A program made the translations under genes and the position numbers. From NCBI GenBank assembly GCA_903922545.1, contig CAIXUE010000184.1, forward strand, positions 1-11,553: a DNA stretch of 11,553 nucleotides. The letters are read 5' to 3'. Source of the stretch: an uncultured Alphaproteobacteria bacterium (GTDB taxonomy: Bacteria > Pseudomonadota > Alphaproteobacteria > Micropepsales > Micropepsaceae). The notes under the pieces were generated by a model. The model saw only the letters and a program-made list of their open reading frames with translations. It was not told the origin of the DNA and searched no databases. This document shows positions 5,707 to 11,553 of the stretch, one piece after another; the stretch's first letter is position 1, and every line of letters starts with the position of its first letter.

Positions 5707-7444
5707 CGATCCGGATATTGCAGCAAACGAAGAAGCACAGCGTGGCTGGACATCCCTGCGGCGCCGGCTGCTGCTGATCGTCACCGTTGCGCTGCTTCCC
5801 ATCGTGCTGGTCAGCATTTTCCAGGGATTGGCGCGCGCCCAGCAGGACGTCGAAGATGTGCGCGCCCAGCTGACATCATCGGCAAAAAACAACGCCCAGG
5901 ATTATCAGAGCATCTTCGCGGCTGGCGAACAGATTCTGCGCGCGGTCGGCAGCCTGTCGGATGTGCGCCAGATGACCGGGGATTGCGATGGCATCCTGGC
6001 CGACGCCATGATCGGCGTCAGCTATTTCAGCAATCTTTCCCGCATTGACGCCAACGGCACACTGGTCTGTTCCGCCCTGCCTGTGGCCAAGGGCATAAAC
6101 ATCAAGACCAATCCCACTTTTATTCAGGCCCAGAAGGTCAATGGGCTGGTGGTCAGCCCGTTGATCACCAGCCGCACCACCAATCTTCCGGTGATCGGCT
6201 CACAGATCGCGCTGCGCCGGGCCGATGGCGGCTTCGATGGCACCATCGGCATCACGCTTGATCTGCACTGGTTCGCCGATCTTTTGCGCCGCCATCCGGT
6301 TGAGAAAGGCGCGGTTATCGCAGTGTTCGACCGCAATGGCGCGGTGCTGGCGACCAATGACGCTGGCATCGCTCCGGCCTTTGCCGCCGCCGCGCTCAAG
6401 GCCGGCACACCCGACGGCGCCTCGCTGGCGGCGCATGACAACGCCGGCCATGAATGGCATTTCGGTCTGGTGACGCTGACCGGCAACAATCTCTTTGTTG
6501 CTTACGGCATGCGCGAAAGCCGGCTGTTCGGCGAAACCTATCTGCATGTCGGCATCGATTTCCTGTTGCCGATTTTCATGATCCTGTTCGCCTGGGTGGC
6601 GATCTGGTTCGCCACCGACCGCCAGGTGACGCACTGTATCACCTATCTGCGCCGCATCGCCACTGCTTATCGCCGCGGCCATTACACCATCCGGCCCGAC
6701 CTTTCGGGCGCGCCCGCTGAATTCCAGCAGCTGGGCGATACGATGAGCGAGATGGCCGACAATATTCAGGACCGCGACCGGCGCCTGCGCGAATCTGTAA
6801 CCCTCAAATCCACGCTCATCCGCGAAATCCATCACCGGGTGAAAAACAATCTGCAGATTGTGATGAGCCTGCTTTCCATCCAGGCCGCCCAGGTCAAGGA
6901 CCCGGGCGCGCGAGACGCGCTGATGCAGGCGCAGACCCGCATCAATGCCCTGGCGCTGGTGCACCGGATTTTGAATGAGCTGGAAGACCAGTCCACTCTG
7001 GACCTCAAACAATTGCTCGAAGAATTGTCGCGCCAGATCGCTGAAGGCATGGGCGATACCGAGCATCTGAAAATCCAGGTGGATGTGCCCAACATGGTGG
7101 TGAACAGCGGCGTGGCGGTGGCGCTGGCCCTGTTCACGGTCGAAGCGCTGACCAACATCTTCAAATATGCCTATCCCGTGCGCAAAAACGGGGTGATCCG
7201 GGTCAGCCTTGAACCCGATGCGCCGGGCAAGCTGCGCCTTGCCATTGCCGATGACGGGGTGGGCTTTCATATGGACCAGACCGGCAAGTCGGTGGGCTCC
7301 CGCCTGATCCGCACTTTTGGCGCCCAGCTTGGGGGCGTGGCCACTGTCACCTCTGAGGCCGGGCAGGGCACCGTGGTGGCGCTGGTTTTTCCCGATCCGC
7401 TGCACAAACAGGCGCCGCCCGCGCGTGAGCCGGCGCTGACCTGA
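5684..7444 (+). CDS. Membrane sensor histidine kinase, HisKA_2/HWE type, probable PhyR kinase
   Basis: With the GTG at 5684 this is 586 residues: first membrane helix about 29-48 (LLLIVTVALLPIVLV), an extracytoplasmic Cache-like sensor region about 52-288, second helix about 291-310, a linker, then a dimerisation domain with REIHHRVKNNLQIVMSLL (histidine of the HRVKNN motif at 384) and an ATPase domain with EALTNIFKYA (Asn491) and DDGVGF (523-528). HRVKNN is typical of the HisKA_2/HWE kinases that act on PhyR, and adjacency to ecfG makes PhyR the likely target. The sensor has two cysteines (GDCDG at 101, LVCSA at 129) that could form a disulfide. The frame also opens at a GTG at 5630, 18 codons earlier; neither start has a good ribosome-binding site. 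Either way the gene overlaps the ecfG end, suggesting coupled expression. The signal sensed is unknown. Confidence 0.92.
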   Translation: MENAARNNDPDIAANEEAQRGWTSLRRRLLLIVTVALLPIVLVSIFQGLARAQQDVEDVRAQLTSSAKNNAQDYQSIFAAGEQILRAVGSLSDVRQMTGDCDGILADAMIGVSYFSNLSRIDANGTLVCSALPVAKGINIKTNPTFIQAQKVNGLVVSPLITSRTTNLPVIGSQIALRRADGGFDGTIGITLDLHWFADLLRRHPVEKGAVIAVFDRNGAVLATNDAGIAPAFAAAALKAGTPDGASLAAHDNAGHEWHFGLVTLTGNNLFVAYGMRESRLFGETYLHVGIDFLLPIFMILFAWVAIWFATDRQVTHCITYLRRIATAYRRGHYTIRPDLSGAPAEFQQLGDTMSEMADNIQDRDRRLRESVTLKSTLIREIHHRVKNNLQIVMSLLSIQAAQVKDPGARDALMQAQTRINALALVHRILNELEDQSTLDLKQLLEELSRQIAEGMGDTEHLKIQVDVPNMVVNSGVAVALALFTVEALTNIFKYAYPVRKNGVIRVSLEPDAPGKLRLAIADDGVGFHMDQTGKSVGSRLIRTFGAQLGGVATVTSEAGQGTVVALVFPDPLHKQAPPAREPALT

Positions 7445-7520
7445 ACGGCGTAAATTGCATGTTTTCTGCTAACGGCTTTGCGCTATGGTCCCGCGCGGCA
7501 AATCAGTTTGGGGCTTTGGC

Positions 7521-8924
7521 ATGGCGGACAATTTCGACGCGGTGGTGATTGGCGGCGGCCCGGGCGGCTACAACGCCGCCATCCGGCTGGGTCAGCTGGG
7601 TCTCACCGTGGCCTGTGTGGATTCGCGCGGCTCCTTCGGCGGCACCTGTCTCAATATCGGCTGCATTCCGTCCAAGGCCCTGCTGCACGCCAGCGAGCGT
7701 TACCACGAAGCCCAGACCGATTTCGCCAAGCTGGGCATCAATGCCAAAATCTCGCTCGATCTGACGGCGATGATGGCGCAGAAAAGCAAGGTGGTGGGCG
7801 AACTCACCAAGGGCGTGGAATTTCTTTTCAAAAAGAACAAGGTCGAAGGCATTGTCGGCGAAGGCCGCATCGCCGCGCCGGGTAAGGTTGACGTCAAAAC
7901 GCCCGACGGCAAAACCCGTTCGATCTCTTGCAAACACATCATCATCGCCACGGGTTCGGATGTCGCGCCGCTGCCGGGCGTCACGATCGACGAAAAGCAG
8001 ATCATCTCCTCCACCGGCGGCATTGCGCTGAATGCCGTGCCCAAAAAACTGCTGGTGGTGGGCGCGGGCGTGATCGGGCTGGAACTTGGCTCCGTCTGGC
8101 GCCGTCTGGGCAGCGAGGTTCATGTCGTGGAATTCCTCGACCGCGTCACGCCGGGCATCGACCTGGAAGTCTCCAAGGCCTTCCAGCGCATTCTCACCAA
8201 ACAGGGTTTCACCTTCCAGCTTTCCACCAAAGTCACCGGTGTCGAGAAAAAGAAGGATGGCCTGGCCGTCACGGTTGAACCTGCCGCGGGCGGTGAAAAA
8301 AGCGTGATCGATGCCGATGTGATGCTGGTCGCGATTGGGCGCCGGCCCTACACCGCCAATCTGGGGCTGGACGCGGTGGGCGTGGCGCTCGACAAGCGCG
8401 GCCGTGTCGTCACCGACAATCACTACCAGACCAACGTCAAAGGCATCTATGCCATCGGCGATTGCCGCGAAGGCCCCATGCTGGCGCACAAAGCCGAAGA
8501 TGAAGCCGTCGCGGTGGCCGAACTGATCGCGGGCAAGGCAGGGCATGTGAATTACGACGTGATCCCTTCGGTGGTTTACACCTTCCCCGAAGTCGCCACG
8601 GTGGGCAAAAGCGAAGAAGACCTCAAAGCCGCCGGCATTCCCTACAAGATCGGCAAGTTTCCCTTCACCGCCAATGCCCGCGCCAAGACCATCATGGCCA
8701 CAGACGGCTTTGTGAAAATCCTCGCCCATGCCACCACCGACAAGGTGCTGGGCTGCGCCATCATCGGACCCGAGGCCGGCAATCTGATCGCGGAAGTCGC
8801 CCTGGCGATGGAATTCGGCGCGTCGTCGGAAGACATCGCCCGCACCTGCCATTCGCATCCGACTCTCACCGAAGCAGTCAGGCAAGCTGCTATGGGTGTT
8901 GAGGGTTGGACTATGCAGATGTAA
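7521..8924 (+). CDS. lpdA: Dihydrolipoamide dehydrogenase (E3)
   Basis: A 467-residue flavoprotein. It has the N-terminal FAD fold GGGPGGYNAA (11-20), the redox disulfide in GGTCLNIGCIPSKALLHAS (Cys43, Cys48), a second dinucleotide fold VVGAGVIGLELGSVW for NAD, the FAD-site YAIGDCREGPMLAHKAEDE, and the C-terminal dimer-interface pair HSHPTLTE (His446, Glu451). It reoxidises dihydrolipoyl groups of 2-oxoacid dehydrogenase complexes or the glycine cleavage system, reducing NAD+. None of the E1/E2 genes is in the window, so which complex it serves is unclear; this may be a stand-alone copy. The ATG at 7521 (MADNFDAVVIGGG) is chosen over an in-frame ATG at 7485 because it matches the family, though its ribosome-binding site is poor. 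The stop codon lies inside a perfect inverted repeat. Confidence 0.95.
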   Translation: MADNFDAVVIGGGPGGYNAAIRLGQLGLTVACVDSRGSFGGTCLNIGCIPSKALLHASERYHEAQTDFAKLGINAKISLDLTAMMAQKSKVVGELTKGVEFLFKKNKVEGIVGEGRIAAPGKVDVKTPDGKTRSISCKHIIIATGSDVAPLPGVTIDEKQIISSTGGIALNAVPKKLLVVGAGVIGLELGSVWRRLGSEVHVVEFLDRVTPGIDLEVSKAFQRILTKQGFTFQLSTKVTGVEKKKDGLAVTVEPAAGGEKSVIDADVMLVAIGRRPYTANLGLDAVGVALDKRGRVVTDNHYQTNVKGIYAIGDCREGPMLAHKAEDEAVAVAELIAGKAGHVNYDVIPSVVYTFPEVATVGKSEEDLKAAGIPYKIGKFPFTANARAKTIMATDGFVKILAHATTDKVLGCAIIGPEAGNLIAEVALAMEFGASSEDIARTCHSHPTLTEAVRQAAMGVEGWTMQM

Positions 8925-8949
8925 TTTCGCGCGAAGCGCGAAATTACAT
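8919..8949. repeat. Perfect 14-bp inverted repeat spanning the lpdA stop codon
   Basis: ATGTAATTTCGCGC (8919-8932) and GCGCGAAATTACAT (8936-8949) are exact reverse complements around a 3-base GAA spacer. The TAA stop (8922-8924) lies in the left arm. It can form a stable hairpin in RNA from either strand. Neither side has a T-run, so it is not a textbook intrinsic terminator, but it could act as an mRNA 3'-end stabiliser or a two-sided terminator. Confidence 0.7.
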
Positions 8950-8961
8950 ATCAACTCCATC

Positions 8962-9006
8962 ATGGCCGGGCGTCGCACGACGCTGTCGCTAGCGACCCCA
9001 GGCCAT
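8962..9006. repeat. Compound palindromic repeat (outer stem with two inner hairpins)
   Basis: ATGGCCGGGCGTCG (8962-8975) pairs with CGACCCCAGGCCAT (8993-9006) with two mismatches. Between and partly within these lie two further palindromes, GCGTCGCACGACGC (8970-8983, 6-bp arms) and GTCGCTAGCGAC (8985-8996, perfect). The whole can fold as a three-way junction. The outer ATGGCCGG and GGCCAT ends recall interspersed palindromic repeats I remember from alphaproteobacterial intergenic regions; that link is from memory, not a search. Confidence 0.55.
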
Positions 9007-9053
9007 CCAGGGTAACAAACTCAGCTCATGCCAAGGCTGGTATTCAACCCGGA

Positions 9054-11081
9054 TCATCCGCCGGAAGAACTATTTGAAGGCTGCTGCGTAGATACGTGGG
9101 CGGTGAGAGATGCGATCCCGCATTGCCTCAGGTAATCGGCGATAGCATCGTAGAACTCTGGCGGGCGAGTGGGATCGGTTGAATCTCCGGGCGGCACATA
9201 GATCACCATGCCTTGTCGAGCACGGGTTAGCAGCACGCGATAAGCATTGGCCAAATAGATTTGGCGTACGGAATCGCGCACGACCTGCCATTCTGTGCCG
9301 CGAAAATGATAATGAGCCCATCGATTACTCTGTCGTCGGAAGTTAGCCTCCCAACAAACACCGACCCAATCCAATTCAAGCCCCTGAATATCGAACTCCG
9401 TCGCAGGGTCTTCCAGATAAAAAGATGACCGAACGTCAGTCTTATCATTTAGGAACCATGTCGGGGCATTTATCTTTTCATGCACGTTCACGCCGTCTGG
9501 CTTCAGTCGAGAAGCGCCAGAATAGGCCACAAGACCGCATCGTTCGGAACCGCGCGCTTGCTCTTGCAACCAAGCCTTCGCCGCCGTGAGGTCTCTAGTT
9601 AAAAAGAGAGGGTAAGCGCCCTTGATATTGTCATACAGATAAAGCGCTACAGGCGCATCGCCCGAAACGATAGCGTTCACAAAGGCCGACAGCTTCTCGG
9701 CACGGAAAGACCGAATAGAAACCGCAAGATGCAAGTCGGGTTCGATCTGACAATCAATGCCTTGCAAAACTGCAGGCAAGTTTCGGCTCCAGCGATATTC
9801 GTCGCTTTCAAGCCGATCTGAAACATAGACTTTCCAGTCGCGGTGCTTGATAGCGATTGCAGAGAACCACTCCGGCAGACCGGCTTCGCCAGCATTTATT
9901 TCCTGTCCCCCACCGACCAGGCAGATAATTGCGCACCATCCCTTATGTCGAGCAAACACGTCGATCAAAAAACTCGGTTCGGACTGATCGAAATCTGTTT
10001 GTCCCTTTTTGCGAGTCATGAAGCTAGATAGCTGTTTTGCATTCCAGGCGCGCTGTGCTTCGTCAAACACCGCGATTGTTTCGAATGGAGCATTTTGGGT
10101 AGTCAAATTGGCGTCACGAAAATGATGAATGTTTTGGATAAATGATTTTACCTTGCGCCGGCACTCTTCGATTTTCACTCTGTGCCGACTTCCACGCAGG
10201 CGGCGCAGTTCGTCGCGTGCAAAAGCCTCGCGCAGCACTGCCACAAGTGGGTCGTTACCAGAAAGAAATACAGCTCGTTCACCCTCGCGGTTCGCATATC
10301 GGACCGTCAGGTTTAGCCCGGCCAGGGTCTTGCCCGCGCCCGGTACACCGGTGACAAAACAAATGACTTTTTGCTCTTTCTGTTTTGCGTCGGTGATAAT
10401 CCTTGAAAGGCAATCGGTGGTTTGCGCAAGGTTTATTCTGCCGGCATCGGACCGCGTGATTTCCTCGACGTGATGGTTGCTGTACAGCGCCTGGGCGGCT
10501 TCGATGATGGTAGGCGTTGGTTTGTAATCGCTTGCCATCCATGTTGCAGCATCAAGGTATTCGCGGGTAGGAAATCGCGCCGCCTCCATAAGCATGGTCC
10601 GCGCCAAACCGACCCCGTTGGTTAAGATCGGCTTTGCGACATCATCTGGCCAAAACGGCAGTTGCCCCGGCCGGCTTGTAGCCTTTGTCGCAATAACGAT
10701 CGGTACTAAAGGCCGGGCATGACTTCCTTCATGAAAGTTTTTCAGATCGAGGCAATAGTCAATGGCTTGATCAACGGCGCTCGCGTCAAAATCGGCTGCA
10801 CCGATTTTGAACTCGATAACGAAAATAACCCCATTGAGAAGCACAATTGCATCCGCGCGTCGGCCCATACGCGGAATCGAAAATTCAAGGCCCACCCAAC
10901 CCTCTGAAAGGGAAGCAAGCTCGCGCTGGAGAATCTCAATCTCCGCCAGCCAAGAATTGCGCGTAAGAGGATCGAGATCGTGTGTGTGGTGTTCCGCCAG
11001 ATGCCCCAAAATCGTTTGAGGGCTATCGTGCAGAAATGCAGTTATGGGTGCCGAATAGTAGGCGCGCTGCAATTTAGGCAT
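9054..11081 (-). CDS. DUF2075 P-loop/helicase-like protein with N-terminal PD-(D/E)XK nuclease motif
   Basis: Positions below count from the upstream ATG at 11087 (677 residues). The N-terminal region has D79, then EFK (E92, K94), then QAIDY (Q107, Y111): the D-xn-ExK plus QxxxY pattern of RecB-like PD-(D/E)XK nucleases. The DUF2075 domain follows: Walker A GVPGAGKT (247-254), Walker B VFDEAQRAW (D342, E343), CLVGGGQEIN (389-398) like helicase motif III, and AYRVLLTRARQGMVIYVP (615-631) like SF1 motif VI. It is therefore likely a DNA- or RNA-acting ATPase joined to a nuclease; DUF2075 proteins have no settled cellular role. The second ATG, 11081, is preferred because AGG lies about 7 bases upstream. 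Base composition looks less GC-rich than the flanks and no operon partner is visible, which suggests acquisition. A defence role is inference. Confidence 0.88.
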   Translation of the reverse strand: MPKLQRAYYSAPITAFLHDSPQTILGHLAEHHTHDLDPLTRNSWLAEIEILQRELASLSEGWVGLEFSIPRMGRRADAIVLLNGVIFVIEFKIGAADFDASAVDQAIDYCLDLKNFHEGSHARPLVPIVIATKATSRPGQLPFWPDDVAKPILTNGVGLARTMLMEAARFPTREYLDAATWMASDYKPTPTIIEAAQALYSNHHVEEITRSDAGRINLAQTTDCLSRIITDAKQKEQKVICFVTGVPGAGKTLAGLNLTVRYANREGERAVFLSGNDPLVAVLREAFARDELRRLRGSRHRVKIEECRRKVKSFIQNIHHFRDANLTTQNAPFETIAVFDEAQRAWNAKQLSSFMTRKKGQTDFDQSEPSFLIDVFARHKGWCAIICLVGGGQEINAGEAGLPEWFSAIAIKHRDWKVYVSDRLESDEYRWSRNLPAVLQGIDCQIEPDLHLAVSIRSFRAEKLSAFVNAIVSGDAPVALYLYDNIKGAYPLFLTRDLTAAKAWLQEQARGSERCGLVAYSGASRLKPDGVNVHEKINAPTWFLNDKTDVRSSFYLEDPATEFDIQGLELDWVGVCWEANFRRQSNRWAHYHFRGTEWQVVRDSVRQIYLANAYRVLLTRARQGMVIYVPPGDSTDPTRPPEFYDAIADYLRQCGIASLTAHVSTQQPSNSSSGG

Positions 11082-11113
11082 TTGCATACCTGCAGCTTAT
11101 GCGACGAGCTTAA

Positions 11114-11136
11114 GTCTGCAAGACCGCTTGCCAGAC
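11114..11136. repeat. Imperfect hairpin between the monooxygenase and DUF2075 genes
   Basis: GTCTGCAAG (11114-11122) pairs with CTTGCCAGAC (11127-11136) with one bulged base and a 4-base loop. It lies about 90 bases past the monooxygenase stop and about 30 bases upstream of the DUF2075 start, both on the minus strand. It has no T-run. It could be a weak terminator, an operator or chance. The rest of the gap 11088-11228 shows nothing I can call. Confidence 0.3.
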
Positions 11137-11228
11137 GTGAAAGCTGGTGCAGCAGTGCCTTTGCTGGAATATTTATGCGGTTTTCGGGCAAATCGCGGAG
11201 AATATTGGGCCTTGAACTCTCAAATGGT

Positions 11229-11553
11229 TCATCGCTGCCCCAATCTCACATGCTCTGGCCTGATACCCATGCCGATGAACCGGGCGGGAAACTGCCGTGC
11301 CCATGGCCAAGCATCAAACAATTTCACAAAAGCCGGCACTTTGGGCGTCTGGGTTGATTTCAGCGTCGGTGCCAGCATCAGATTTTGCGCCGCCACCTGA
11401 AAGCCCTGGATCACTTTGGTGGGAAATTCCCGCCGCGCCTGAACTTTCTTCAGGTCTGAAAATTTCGGCACGCCCTGCTGCAGCACCGGGCCCAGAATAT
11501 TGGCTGTCGCCACCGCGTCCTGGATCGCCAGATTGATCCCCACCCCGCCGATC
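11229..11553 (-). CDS. FAD-dependent monooxygenase (UbiH/PHBH-like), C-terminal part, 5' partial
   Basis: The frame runs off the window end, so only the last 107 or so residues are present. It begins IGGVGINLAIQDAVATANIL, the conserved GG-x-G-(M/I)N-x-x-(I)-x-D-A FAD ribityl-binding motif near the C-terminus of class A flavin monooxygenases (FAD_binding_3 family). After it comes an amphipathic C-terminal helical region (VQARREFPTKVIQGFQVAAQ) with several prolines. In this family the motif is usually GGQG or GGEG; here it is GGVG. The substrate cannot be judged from this fragment. It is on the same strand as the DUF2075 gene but 140 bases upstream of it and more GC-rich, so the two are probably unrelated. 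Confidence 0.85.
   Translation of the reverse strand, partial: IGGVGINLAIQDAVATANILGPVLQQGVPKFSDLKKVQARREFPTKVIQGFQVAAQNLMLAPTLKSTQTPKVPAFVKLFDAWPWARQFPARFIGMGIRPEHVRLGQR

Noticed and set aside
4843..5892. Minus-strand open frame of about 350 codons across nepR, ecfG and the kinase start
   Set aside because: It covers three well-supported plus-strand genes and has no recognisable domain.
6200..7405. Minus-strand open frame of about 400 codons opposite the histidine kinase
   Set aside because: An antisense shadow: no motif, His/Gln/Gly-rich composition, and the plus strand carries the kinase catalytic motifs.
7451..7490. Sigma-70-type promoter before lpdA (TTGCAT with CTATGG)
   Set aside because: The spacing is 22 bases, too long, and no better pair was found; the gene probably has a promoter here, but I cannot place it.
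7503..8978. Long minus-strand open frame (491 codons) opposite lpdA
   Set aside because: It mirrors the third-position GC bias of lpdA, is rich in His, Arg and Gly without any domain motif, and the plus strand is an unmistakable E3 protein.
10980..11400. Plus-strand open frames over the DUF2075 start and the gap
   Set aside because: No ribosome-binding site or domain, and they overlap two supported minus-strand genes.
1..11553. tRNA, rRNA, CRISPR array or insertion-sequence ends
   Set aside because: No cloverleaf with CCA-end features, no regularly spaced repeats and no transposase frame were seen on either strand.

Overview
The window looks like a chromosomal segment of a GC-rich alphaproteobacterium. 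The strongest evidence is a complete general stress response (GSR) core, phyR / nepR / ecfG / sensor kinase, in the divergent layout known only from Alphaproteobacteria. Genus cannot be fixed from the sequence.

Layout. (1) 1-2534, plus strand: a 5'-truncated GT2 glycosyltransferase fused to a GtrA membrane domain, followed by a PMT_2/ArnT-type glycosyltransferase. Together they can make, flip and use a polyprenyl-phosphate sugar to decorate an envelope glycan. (2) 2671-3844, minus strand: four small membrane proteins (ElaB/YqjD-like DUF883, YqjE-like holin-superfamily, DUF1328, and a 49-residue unrecognised protein), read as a stress-related envelope cassette downstream of phyR. (3) 3876-4664, minus strand: phyR. 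(4) 4859-7444, plus strand: nepR, ecfG and a membrane HisKA_2/HWE-type histidine kinase with overlapping ends. (5) 7521-8924, plus strand: dihydrolipoamide dehydrogenase, ending in a perfect 14-bp inverted repeat, followed by a second compound palindrome. (6) 9054-11081, minus strand: a DUF2075 P-loop/helicase-like protein with an N-terminal PD-(D/E)XK nuclease motif, in less GC-rich sequence than its neighbours and probably acquired. (7) 11229 to the end, minus strand: the C-terminal part of an FAD-dependent monooxygenase running off the window.

How it works together. The kinase should phosphorylate PhyR. PhyR~P then uses its sigma-like domain to take NepR away from EcfG, which is freed to transcribe GGAAC-N16-NGTT promoters. 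Three sites of that form are visible: one facing phyR, one facing nepR-ecfG-kinase, and one directly before the DUF1328 gene. The locus therefore appears autoregulated, with the small-protein cassette as a likely local target. A minus-strand intrinsic terminator inside the 3' end of the PMT_2 gene probably closes the phyR-cassette transcript.

The least explained items are the shared membrane-anchor motif in three of the four cassette proteins, the 49-residue protein, the nuclease-helicase gene and the palindromes beside it. No stretch over 300 bases lacks a gene. The largest gaps are 2535-2670, 4665-4858, 8925-9053 and 11088-11228.
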